Part shown: one piece after another, positions 46,101 through 56,770 of the stretch
How the letters are laid out: each line of letters begins with the position of its first letter
How positions within the stretch are numbered: the first letter of the stretch is position 1
Assembly: GCF_037975245.1 (NCBI RefSeq)
Contig: NC_092571.1
Coordinates: 13,356,917 to 13,420,916 of the forward strand
Source: Apostichopus japonicus
Taxonomy: Eukaryota > Echinodermata > Holothuroidea > Aspidochirotida > Stichopodidae
Reading direction: 5' to 3'
Length of the DNA: 64,000 nt
The notes under the pieces: generated by a model
What the model saw: the letters and a program-made list of their open reading frames with translations, nothing else
Database searches by the model: none
Told to the model about the DNA's origin: nothing
Made by a program: the position numbers and the translations under genes

Positions 46101-46626
46101 AACATTTTTACAAAAAGTGTTTATCTATGTTGGACGATTCAAATAAATTAAAAAGCGTTTATGTTGAACGTGGTCGAAATAAACGCTGAACCGTGAACTC
46201 TTTATGAATAGTGTAAAATAATAAGTGTTTCATTGGATTAACTACTTGTTTGGGTGATTGGTTGCTTGATTGGTTAGTTGGTTGATTGATTGATTAGTTG
46301 ACTTCATTGACTTATAATTAGCAACTTATTAATCTGAACAAACTTATAAAATATGTTATGTTTATGAGCGTTCATGCAAAGTTAAGGATATTTCAATACA
46401 AAGAACTATCCAAGTATGATCCTAACGGTATAATGAACTAATCTAAGTAGTGTTATAGTTGATTAGAAAATTATTTAACTGCTCAGAACACAAAACTACA
46501 CTTTAATCCCAATGGCTCTGTTTCATCACTAGAGTATCACTAATAGCAAAACGATACTTGAAGAACCGCTAAAATATATTTTCTTTTGTCAGTCTTGGGG
46601 ACGAGATATGATATCATTTGACTTAC
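46101..46626. repeat. AT-rich spacer with TTGG/TTGA simple repeat
   Basis: A short run of TTGATTGG/TTGATTGA units lies at about 46247-46307. Nothing else is recognised. Confidence 0.6.
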
Positions 46627-47361
46627 CGGTCTCATCTTTCGGAATATCAAAGGAACAACTGTTTGAGTATGGTATCGTAGACATGAAATCTAGCTCTCCT
46701 TGAGTAGCAGTGCAACCAACGGTAGAATTCACGGCACATGTAGAAATATAAACTGTAAGCGTCTTGATGTCGTCATTCTGTGAATAAGATTTGTAGTACG
46801 AACAGTCATTTGGTTTTATCATATCTAAAACCACTGAAGGGTAAGCATCTGAGACTGAGCAAATAATGGAAAACTTGTATATACTGGAGCCTGTGGATAA
46901 ATCTTGTTTTTCACAGAGAAGAGGTGTGGAGGGTTGGTAAATAGTAAACAGACGGTAGTTGTGTTGTACAATTGCCTCTTCGGTCGTCTCTTCAATCAAA
47001 ATCACGTGGTATGACCCACAATCATCTGCTCCCATGTCATCAATCGTAAACGAAAGCGCAGCATCAACGTCTTCTAAATCATCGTTGGGAGTATAGTCTT
47101 CTTGTAGATATTTTCGTATGACTTCAAAACTATAACGATCCACCGTGTGACTGTCCCGATACCAGAATTTTCCTTTGTATTTATAGATCCCTCGAGAAGA
47201 TGTATCATCGACATAGTTCATGCTCAGACTCAGAGAACTTTTGTAATTTCCATAGATGGGGACATCAGGAAACGAAAAGTCACATCCTGCAATAACATAG
47301 CAAACTGTAGACTTGTTTGTATCCGGTCCGTCAGTGCAATGAAAGCTACAACCGACGATGT
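46627..47361 (-). CDS. IgSF receptor exon, copy 5 (two Ig domains, separate signal exon)
   Basis: A 735-nt phase 1-1 exon between TTTTTATCAG and ACCG|GTAAGT. Open throughout. Domain 1: GCSFHCTDGPDTNKS, VCYVIAGCDFSFPD, RYSFEV, DDCGSYHVIL (again no Cys at the strand-F position, but a Cys just before). Domain 2: STPLLCEKQDL, IICSVSDAYPSVVLDM, STCAVNSTVGCTATQ, SCSFDIPKD. Unlike copies 2, 3 and 8 it has no signal peptide in the exon: a good acceptor sits where the signal peptide would join, so a separate phase-1 signal exon must lie to the right; I did not find it. It has no counterpart in unit A and lacks the AT loop tract. It is the Ig exon nearest the cluster B TM exon. Confidence 0.8.
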
Positions 47362-49240
47362 CTGATAAAAACAAAATGAGATAAAAATGATTGTATTAAA
47401 AGATGCATGGGTAACCGAGAGTTTGAATGTTAATAACATATGTGAGTTCGTAAGTCGTAAATGTTTTAACGTAATGAATAATGTGGACACGCTGCACAAG
47501 CCTTGACGTGTCATTTCAAATAGGTCTTTAGATTGCTTTCTTTTTTCTCTCATACCCTCTTTTTGTGAAAACCCTATCTGATTTATCAACAAGGATGAAC
47601 TGACCGGTCGGCTAATCGGGGGATGCACTAGAGCTTAAAGATATATGCTGCTCACTAGCCACGATAGTTTCTTACATGCAGAACGCTTGTGTTGCAATAC
47701 TGTGGACCTTTATCCATGTAAAATAGGTTTCTTCAAAAGAGGGCTGAAACTTGAATCTTAGGAGGATGCACGAGGTCCATCCGACTCCCTATTTATTTCT
47801 GAATATGACGCAAGTGAAGGGGGCACATTACTTTTGTTGAGGTCGGGTTACCCCGAATCTCATTCAGTCCTCCTAAGCTACTTACGGATCTGTTACCATA
47901 CCGTTCGTAACTAATTAAAAACATAACTACAAAGAAAAAAAGAGGACTGTTTTACCCACATGTGCTCGTACTCTAACTTAAGAAGCAGTCTTTGCATAAA
48001 TAGAGGAAGTTTAACATGAAGGCAACAACTTTCATTTCTGGGCTTATCTTGTCACGTAAAACAGAAATGTTGGCTTGCTAGCTGAAATGTGTTGAAGAGA
48101 ACCCCTGAAATGAACAATCTCTGTTAATACGATACAATTGTCAATCACTTAACTGATTATAAAAGAAGATAAGAAAATAGTGTGCTTTGTTTCGTTTTTT
48201 AACATTTTTTGACCTTGTAGGATTAAAAAAAAAATTGTGTCAGCAATTGGTATCAACAAAATTATGGAAACTTAAAGAGAAACACAAATATATACATTAA
48301 AACATTGGCTATATGCGAACCCTTGTCTGATTGATTATTTATTCACGCATGCGTACTCGTTGGTTACTTCACATGTTCAATAATTTTACCTTACACGTCT
48401 TTAAACGGATATGTTTCACATGTATTGACAAACAGTATCATTCTTATCATTAGATATTGCAGGTTATAACATTTTGTCTCGAACAACGCCTTTACTTCCA
48501 AACATGATTCCTCAGATTTTGTTTAATCGTACTGTGCTGAATAGTTCTTCACTTGTTTTGTGTGCCGGATAACAATAAAGACATCATGTAATTGTTTATT
48601 TCAGTGGTTAGCGTGTCCATTGTTTTATTGCGTATATTGAACTGAGCCACTAACACATTTCACAGACGCATATATTATTAAATTCAGCATATAAAACGTC
48701 CTAATACCGTCCGAAATAATTGTTTCGAGTAAAAAATGAGATACAAAATCTCATTTGTTTTCAAAAACTACTCGCACTTTTTCAGAAAACTAATTATTAT
48801 TTACACCAAATCACTTTTCCTGATTTCGCTTTGATTGGAAAGGTAGCCTGTGTTGAGCTAAATGAAAGTTTTATATGATTCTCGTCTTAAGCGCGGAAAT
48901 AAAATAAATGAGGTAACTTCAGTTTTGAGAACACGGAAAATCATGAGTCTCTCTGTTTAAATCACTTCAAAATAATTTAAACATATGCTTTTTTAGCATA
49001 AATAAAATTAAAACCTGCCTCTTCTTTTTCTGATGATCCTATTTTTAGCTAGATTAACACGAAATTATTGACTAAAACTTTGATCTTCCAGACAAGTACT
49101 TGCATTTGTTAATTTATTTAAATGGTTTGTGTTCACTCAATAAATGAAAATACCTGCCTAGATTAGAGCGTGTTGCATATTTATATAATGATAAGGTCAT
49201 ATGAGATGTAGTTTCCTTAAAGTGCATGCTAAAGAAACTG
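47362..49240. other. Non-coding spacer upstream of copy 5
   Basis: 47.36-48.0 kb should hold the signal exon of copy 5, but no convincing one was found. 48.05-49.05 kb matches 11.6-12.6 kb of unit A. No gene is supported. Confidence 0.5.
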
Positions 49241-49432
49241 TGCTTTTTACGTGACCCGCCCTGCGGGATCCAAAACGTCACGGCCAACGGCAATACCCAA
49301 CCATCCCATTCTAACAAACAAAACTTAAGTCGAGCCAAAAAAAAAGGTAAATACGCCCACCGACCTGCAGAGACTAACCCCAACCAACCACTCAAACATT
49401 AAAAAGCCACAAAAGGACGACCAGCACGCAGC
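49241..49432 (-). mobile_element. LINE 3'-end insertion with empty paralogous site
   Basis: 192 bp of LINE 3' UTR, reversed, bounded by the 7-bp duplication GAAACTG (49234-49240 and 49433-49439). The aligned unit A site near 12770 reads GAGAAACTGTTAGATG with one copy and no insert. Terminus TCACGTAAAAAGCA on the minus strand, no poly(A). Confidence 0.85.
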
Positions 49433-49439
49433 GAAACTG

Positions 49440-50415
49440 TAGATGTGCTGCAGTGATAGTGCTTGAGATGGCAGTGCCATGGCTAGGGTTTTAAGCTTTT
49501 TGGATGATAAACATCCTACACGAACACTGACATTAAGAAAAATGTTTTTAATATACAGCTTCCTGTCAATATTTGTGACAGAAGCACCAAATTTACCCAA
49601 TGTTAAGATAAAACGTTACGTATCTTCAATCCATTTGCACAAAAACACTGCCAATAATGAACAGCTAAAGTTTAGTTTATGATGTTTCCATATTATTTCT
49701 TTACCTATATTCTAATTATTTTGATAGTAGTAGATCCCTTTAAAGCTGTGGTAAATCTCATTCGCATCTTCCCTCGTCCATCTCACAACAAACCCCACGG
49801 AGAGCATTGCGTCTTCGCCCCCCTCACAGGAACGTGGAATCTGTTAGGTCACCACTGTTTACATTTTACGTCATGAGAATTACCATCAAGCTTATTAAGT
49901 ATTCTAAAAGGTTATCAAGTATCTTCTTTATAGGCTCATATTTTAAATCCAGCTATGAATCCTGGGATGCCGTCTTTTTCATTACAATTTTAGCGTACGC
50001 AATGACACCATACTGAAAAAGATTATCCAGATTATGCAATTTGTAACATGGGACTACCAACAATTTGCTTAGGTTTTGCTCACTAAATTTCACAGTATTT
50101 AATATCAATGTGAATAAGTAAGGTTGTGTCTTGAATGAGTTTGACAAATCTGGTGACTCCGTCTGTCCACTTTACCGAAGGTCAGAGAAAGTGGATATAT
50201 AAATCACGCGTACAATTATTTATTACAGCTTTATACTTGAGTATCTTTCATAAACTATGCTGTTTGTCCTTTTTCGTTAGTATTTAGAAAGTGGGTAAAG
50301 ATATTTTCTGCCAGCAATGTTTCTAAAAGTCAGCGTTTTTCTTTAAGATATATCTTTCCCGTTCAAATAACGTTCTTACAATCTTCATAAAATACAAATA
50401 ACAGAAATGAATTAC
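49440..50415. repeat. Non-coding DNA paralogous to 12.8-13.66 kb
   Basis: Continuous similarity with unit A (shared CACAGTATTTAATA, GTAGTAGATCCCTTTAAAGC). No gene. Confidence 0.55.
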
Positions 50416-50727
50416 CTTGATCGGTTCTAGAGATGCTAAATTCACATCTGTCAGCGTACTGTGATGTAGAAAGGAGCTCCAACGGTTCCTGAGTAGCGAT
50501 GCATCCAATGGTTGAGTTCTGATCACAAGAAGTAACGAACACTAAAAGCTTTTTGGTTCCGTTATTATCTGTGTAATGTTTCTGATAATCACAGCCATCG
50601 GGTTTGATTACTTCCAGATTTATCGGTGGATACCCGTCTGTTATTGAACAAGATAGGACGACGTGGTATGATGCAGATGGCGATGAGGAGGGGCCTTCAC
50701 AAACAAGAGGTGTAGGAGGCTGGTAGA
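50416..50727 (-). CDS. Ig2-only exon (IgSF copy 6), possibly pseudogenic
   Basis: 312 nt, phase 1-1, acceptor CTCTCTTTACAG, donor AAG|GTAATT; identical in length to copy 1. Encodes one C2-like Ig domain (PPTPLVCEG, SCSITDGYPPINLE, NNGTKKL, TSCDQNSTIGC, ADRCEFSIS). Upstream (50728-50870) only a scrambled end of domain 1 remains (FNLQQG...HLPLTDN) with no signal peptide. Preservation of the frame in both units, with splice sites, argues for a usable Ig2 exon; the degenerate upstream part argues for a pseudogene. Confidence 0.5.
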
Positions 50728-52000
50728 CTGTAAAGAGAGTACAGGAGTTATCAGTCAATGGTAGATGAAAAGTACAAACATTCCCTTGTTGAAGGTTGAA
50801 GGTTGAACTCAAGGAAAGTACCACGAGTAATCCTCCTCAATATATTGAACATTAAGTCATAATGTTTAAGTGGTGCATTCGTATAATAAAATACACGGAC
50901 TGAATGTAAATAATGTAAAGAAAACTGGCGACGCTCTCACATGCAATATCAGACTTAACATAACTCCGTAAGCATTGTACCTTAATTAGCTATGAATAAT
51001 TGACGAATGCTTCCACAATGTGACGTTACATTGTAGACATCTACACCTCGTTAAATGCATGACTAAGTTAAATACACTTTCATCTTAAGCATTAAGCAAA
51101 AAGTATCTCGGAAGAACCTTTCGAACCACTCCTATATATGAAATCAATATAACATTTATCGACTTTTTGAGATGCCACAAAACGAGATTAGAAACACAGA
51201 TGCTATCTTTAATAATTTCGCACAGACCGAGAGCGTATTACTGTACTTTAATAATTATCATGTTACGAGTTCACTGTTTATGCGCATACCAGATCTGATA
51301 CTTGAGTCGGTGTGGGATACAAACATTAAAATACGACATTGTTGTAAGGCAAGACAAGATTGATATAAGAAAACATTACAATGTACAGACTGATAGTTAC
51401 ATCCAACCTCCTTGCTGTACTTGTATTGTAGACATGCTCATTGATGGCTATCATCGGTAAAAGTATATTCAAAATTGTAATTTGATCAAGGCGGTTCATC
51501 ATTCATTTATATGATATAGTTCTTGAGGACCAGCGCGCTATTTTAAAGTAGCTCTGCCATGTAGGACTTTGTCTTGTCAACAATGAACCATGTTAATTCA
51601 GTTTTAAACTAGTAACACTAGTAACCCTACAAAGAAATACATGAAAGTGTTACTCCAAGAAGGTGATACAATTATCATATATCACTAGTGTTACCTATAT
51701 TATTTTATTAGATCAAAGAGCGGATGTCATCGGGCCGTGATTATATTGAGACTGGTATATATCTCACAAAGGAGATCGGCAGAGTACTAAGCGTTTTATG
51801 ACTGCTAACTGTATTCTTTTGGTCCGTTCGGTTACAACATTTTACTGGGCTAATATTTCCGGTATTATCCCCGGCCCACTCCTCCCTGTTCAAATAAAGC
51901 ATGTGTTTTGTCACTAAAATCATGAACGAGATATAAATAAAGGAAAACACCGTTGACCTAGAAACGCTGGAAATTGATATCAGATAACAATATGTCCTAC
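50728..52000. repeat. Non-coding DNA paralogous to 14.1-14.5 and 15.4-16.36 kb
   Basis: Matches unit A on both sides of the hairpin-ended element, which is absent here (junction near 51103, AAAAAGTATCTCGG). No gene. Confidence 0.6.
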
Positions 52001-52758
52001 CTGGATATGTCTTTGGAACTTTCCAAGCACAGCTATCAGAGAAACCTGTGATGGACAAAGTCTAAGTATCCCTGGGTAGCCAAACAGCCCACTGTTGAAT
52101 TACCACTACACGAGGTAATATAAATCTTTAACACATTATCTTTACCTTCACGTGAATAATGCTTCTTAAAACTACAGTCATTTGGTTCAATAACGTGCAA
52201 GTCTACAACTGGATATGCGTTTGGAATGGAACATGTCAGTTCAAATTTATAGTCATTATTCGGATGTAAAGTAAGATTTTTCCTTTCACAGAGGAGAGGT
52301 GAAGGAGGAGGATAAATGGTAAACAGACGGTAAGTGTGTTGAACGAGAAGTATGTTATAGTCATCATCGAACAATGACACATGGTAGGTTCCAGCATCTT
52401 CTGGTTGGAGGTTTAGGATTGAAAAATCAAAATCATGAAAGTACGATGGATAATCTCCGTGTGAGTATTCTACTTGAAAGAAATAACGATTGACTGTGTG
52501 ATTATAATCCGACCTGAAGAACTCAGTGTAAGCAAAATGTTTCTCTGGTGTGAGCCATCTCAGTGAAGTTCAACTCTAATCGAAGTATATATATATAATA
52601 TCTCGAAAGGCAAAGTCACATCCTACAACCGAATAGCAGTCTGTCGATCTGATAGCTGGTCCATCTTGACAATTAAAATCATAATCGGTACACTCGGAAG
52701 AAGACATTAACTGCAACATTAGGAAAAATATAAATTCAGAACAATGTAAAATCTCCAT
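52001..52758 (-). pseudogene. IgSF receptor exon, copy 7, multiply frameshifted
   Basis: The counterpart of copy 2: ATG at 52758, donor CCAG|GTAGGA at 52001. The signal peptide and four-Cys block are intact (DFNCQDGPA, DCYSVVGCDFAF). The frame breaks inside the AT loop tract (52586-52600, reading DIIYIYFD-stop), again at a ~13-nt deletion in the FTEMAHT region, and near the end of domain 2 by a two-base loss (TQGYLDF then out of frame). The middle (EDAGTYHVSLFDDDYNILLVQHTYRLFTIY and domain 2) is open and lacks the 20-base deletion of copy 2, so the two copies decayed independently. Confidence 0.8.
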
Positions 52759-53949
52759 TTTTAAAGAGTTCTTATCTTTACAATGTTTACGCTGTACGTT
52801 ATAACTACCGTTGATTAGCTCTGCAGTGTAGTCTCCTTTCGAGAAAAACCATTAGTAGACAATGCAACAAGGATGGCATCTTACTTACAAGCATTTGACA
52901 CAGTTTCTTGAACACCCGGGTTCTTTTTATACATGACAGCAGATAATAAGTAATATAATCGAAATGTAATTTAAAAAAAGGTCAAATAGAGGGAAGGGGT
53001 ACCCGAGAAATATGAGATTAACAATAAGTTGTTATAATATAATTTTTATAATATATTTAATTAAGTCCGTTAATAAATTGCCCCAGGCCAACCCTGGCTG
53101 TCGACGTCACAGCCTCTATAGTTCGTCAACATTTGACCAGTCACCATCAAAATCGTTTATACGCGTAACGGACACTACAGTATAGACGCAGTTTGTGGCT
53201 ATTGATTCTGATTAAAGTATGAAGAACAATCAAAATTAGCTTGGAAAATAAAAACAGGAAATATTAGACAGGAAAAGAAAACGACGATTCGATATCTTAG
53301 CGAAATGAGTTGTTGGGCGCCCGGAATACATTCCGAGAAGCCATCAATGCGTACGGTTAAGTTTTCAACATATTAAATTTACGAGTAATACATTTTGTTA
53401 ATTTATTGTTGACTCATAGCAGTTGTTTGTTCTCTTTTATCCGGGATGACGTTATTTGACAAGTTGCTCTTGATTAATTGTGCAAAAGTTGGGCAAAATT
53501 TCAGTTCAAAGGAACGAAAATCTGTGTATCCACCGTCAATGAGATAATAGTGATTCATCACCTTACGAATTAAATTGGTTGTTTTTGGTACCTTTATATA
53601 TGGCAAAAGAGACAAGAGGGAAGGAAAATACAAGCTGAACGAAAAAGAAAGAAAGAAAACATGAAGTTAATCCCAAAAGTCGACGCTTATCACAGAGATA
53701 TGCTAGAAAGAAAACGAGAACATATTTGTACCCGATCGTCATGAACTGAACACGTGGAAGAACCTTCAACGTAACAGAACGTATAAGTAATAGGCGTAAA
53801 CACTTATGAGAATATATAGAAATATGCTTCTAACTGTTATTAATCACAATAACCCGCTAACTGAACAACAATAATGGGTTTTAATTTGCCTATCGAATTT
53901 GCTTTAAAGAAAACAGATGTGATTAATACTGATGACATTAATATTTTTA
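52759..53949. repeat. Non-coding DNA paralogous to 17.1-17.5 and 18.9-19.8 kb
   Basis: Upstream flank of copy 7 (CTTATCTTTACAATGTTTAC conserved upstream of copy 2), then duplicated AT-rich DNA. The Penelope relic and microsatellite of unit A (17.6-18.65 kb) are absent. Confidence 0.55.
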
Positions 53950-54945
53950 GATTGAATTATTGACAAGGAGCATAACTTATAGGGTTCCAGGACAACTCTA
54001 CCGGGTCAAACCCTCCCCCACCCCCGGAGAATTCCCACTCCGGACAATTCCCAACCATGACAATTCTCCCCGGACGATTTCTCCCCGGACAATCCCCCTC
54101 CACGGAAATTTCGACGATTGATTGACAGCCGATGGAGGCGGGGGTTAGGCTATTAGTCCAGTAAAAATGAGGGTGAAGCTAGAACTAACTACAACAGCAG
54201 ATTCATGTGCTCATATTGTTGTTGTGTCCCCACTGAAGCGTGACTGCATATATTCCTTTTGCCTCTGACAAGGAATATAAAAAAAAGAGTCGAAGAAAAG
54301 TCTACCAGGAAACAAACGCAGCTATAGTGCGCAGAAAATGTTAAGGTTATCTAGTTTTACTACGATGCAAAAGTATTACATTGGTAGCGTGACAGGACGA
54401 AAGTGGTAATTCAGATCTCTATGTAAGTAGACCAAAGTAAACCAATATCTCACACCTGGAAATATTAAGCGAGAGTCTCTCTCTACAGGGTAGACATGGT
54501 TTGCACACAGAAAACGGAAATAAATAAATATATCACCAATACACGAGAATCTCACACGAAGATACTCGTTGTTCGTTTCTTTAACTTCGCGATTATTTTT
54601 TCTCATATGAGTTGGGCCCATTGGTTATGTTAATATAAAATAATATAGTACGCTCGCACAGTTTTTATTGGTAGCTAGCGTTATAAAATCGTCCCAATTT
54701 GGTGCTCCCGATTGACAATCATCTGTGGACCAATAGTGTCCGGGGGAAATTGTCCGGTGGGTAATTGTCCAGTGGGGAGTCGACCGGGGTGGGAATTCTC
54801 CAGGTGGAGTTTTCTCTGGTGGGAATTTTCCAGGATGGGTATTACCTGGGTGGAAATTGTCTGGGATACTCGTCCAGGGGGAGTTGTCTGGGGGGTTAAT
54901 TTTCCAGGGGGTGTTGTCCAGTAACCAGTTAAAGAGTGTGACGTC
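53950..54945. repeat. Inverted minisatellite pair, foldback-like insertion
   Basis: About 54000-54115 is made of imperfect ~15-20-bp units such as CCCCGGACAATTC. About 54735-54925 carries the same unit reversed (GAATTGTCCGGTGGG, GTGGGAATTCTCCAGG). The ~600 bp between them is unrelated AT-rich DNA. Unit A lacks all of it, and unit B repeats the flanking motif (AACTGAACAA..TGGGTTTTAA) on both sides (53.87 and 54.97 kb). The open frames through the repeats (poly P/G) are artefacts. Confidence 0.6.
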
Positions 54946-55559
54946 GTATAACCAGAATACACTACCCACTTATTGAACAAAAAGTGGGTTTAATTTGACT
55001 TTCACACGTTGCTTTACAGAATTTTCACGTGGTTAAATTTAAAAATAATACTGATTCAATTAAATATTACTAAATAACTTACTAGCTGACAATGTATTGC
55101 AGGTTCTCGTAATACATGGATGTAAACTGAAGATAGTAAAGGTAGCGAAAAGAATGTCGCTCGTTCCATTATTTAAGTATGCCATGAACTCACCCTATAT
55201 ATTCACAGATTCGATACACAACAAAACCCACTGAAATAATAACAGTCCAATTTCCTTACAAGAACCTGTTACTTCAACTAACTCACTACACCATTCTTTA
55301 AAGACTATAGGTAGTTCCCTCGTTATATCAATACTTGCTAACTTTTCAATGGCTCTTATGTCAAAAGCCTATGTGAATCATGCATCTTCCATGTAATATA
55401 ACTAGCGTATGCTTTAATGTACTTATATTTGCCACTGCATGCAGTTCTCCGTTCCTTTATATTACATATGAAGACTATTTATCAACACAGCAAGGCTTCA
55501 CTGTAACACTATAATAAAGTACACGCGTGTTTGTACGATAGCGTTGAAAGTTCACAAAT
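54946..55559. pseudogene. Decayed signal-peptide exon and spacer
   Basis: Matches 19.73-20.35 kb. The minus-strand signal exon (about 55199-55262) has lost its ATG (AAGGAAATTGGAC instead of ATGGAAATTGGAC) but keeps the phase-1 donor AGG|GTGAGT near 55197. Otherwise non-coding. Confidence 0.5.
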
Positions 55560-55790
55560 ATGAACCAGGCAAAGACAGGTATGCCAGGAGGTGCCTGCAA
55601 AATGGAGCTTGGGGTCAGGAAAAAGATGTCCCTTGACCATACCCACCAGCCCACGGACTTCAGAACAACGCGTGCAAGGAAACACTTTGAAAGAGCTAAA
55701 AGTCATATTGGATTAAAATTGTGTATTTTAACAATAACAGGGAACAAGCAGTTGGAACAGTACATTGATTGTGTTGGTGCGGTTTAGTAT
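55560..55790 (+). other. Conserved segment shared with 20.38-20.56 kb
   Basis: A 75-codon frame open here, with MELGVRKKMSLDHTHQPTDF and ARKHFERAKSHIGLKLC kept in unit A except for one stop. Function unknown; possibly a remnant exon on the plus strand or conserved non-coding DNA. Confidence 0.3.
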
Positions 55791-55929
55791 TCGGAAATTG
55801 TACTTAGTCTGAAACATTTTCTAAGGGGGTGGGGTATTTTTATATGTTAGGCAATGACATTCAAAATAATTAATACACAGTTGTTGTTTTTTGCGTTCAC
55901 GGTTAATAAAATAAATGACAAAGACCCAC

Positions 55930-56770
55930 CTGGATTACTTTTAGAGATGTTAAATTCACATCTGTCCGAATACGGCGGTGTAGAAAGGGACGCCAGCGTT
56001 TCCTGTGTAGCGATGCATCCAACAGTTGAGTTCTGATCACAAGACGTAACGTAAATAGAAAGCTCCTGAATACCGTTATCATCCGTGTTATGTTTCTGAA
56101 AATCACAGCCTTCGGGCTCAATCATTTCCAGATTTATCGGTGGAAACCCGTCTGTTATTGAACAAGATATAGTTACGTGGTAGGAGCCAGATGGGGATGA
56201 GGAGGGGCCTTGACAAACAAGAGGTGTAGGAGGCTGGTAGACTGTAAAGAGATGATATGTGTGATGAGAGTAAAGAGTATACGGGGAGTCATCATCGGTC
56301 AATGATAGATGATAAGTACCAGCATCCTGTCGTTGAAGGTTCAGAATAGAGAAAGAGAAATCAAACTTAGTAACTTCAGGCGAGTAGTAGTAGTAGGACC
56401 GATCTTCATCGATATATTCTAGTTTTACTTGAAATAAATATCGATTGACTGTCTGATTCTGCCTTCTTTGTATACCGTTGTATGAGTAAGTTCCTTTAGA
56501 GGGAACGTCTCCATTAGTACGTCCGGTAAAGTTCATCGCTACTCGAAAATCATATATATCTATATTTCTACTATATATCTCCACTTTAATATGATCTGTG
56601 TTAACAGCAATATCCGGGAACGAGAAGTCACAGCCTAGCATAGCATAGCATTCCTTTGAATTTACTGTTCGTCCTTCCGTGCAGTGATAGTTACAACCGC
56701 TTATGTTACAAGTATATAATACCAGGAAGATGGCAAGATGAAAGAACTTTGAAACAATGAAACCATCCAT
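55930..56770 (-). CDS. IgSF receptor exon, copy 8 (signal peptide + two Ig domains)
   Basis: Intact 841-nt first coding exon, ATG at 56770, donor CCAG|GTGGGT at 55930, phase 1; same length as copy 3. Signal peptide (residues 1-25), Cys26/30/41/47 block, V-like domain with RYLFQV and DAGTYHLSL, then a C2-like domain (PPTPLVC, ISCSITDGFPP, TSCDQNSTVGC, DRCEF). Relative to copy 3 most of the protein is nearly identical, but two loops differ strongly: residues about 54-74 (AT-encoded) and about 118-134 (DEDRSYYYYSP against EEDLSYDWP). No TM segment; the nearest phase-compatible TM exon in the unit is at 40994. Likely a surface receptor or adhesion molecule. Confidence 0.85.

Noticed and set aside
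54625-54980. Two overlapping Pro/Thr/Gly-rich minus-strand frames
   Set aside because: They are translations of the inverted minisatellite; composition follows the repeat unit.
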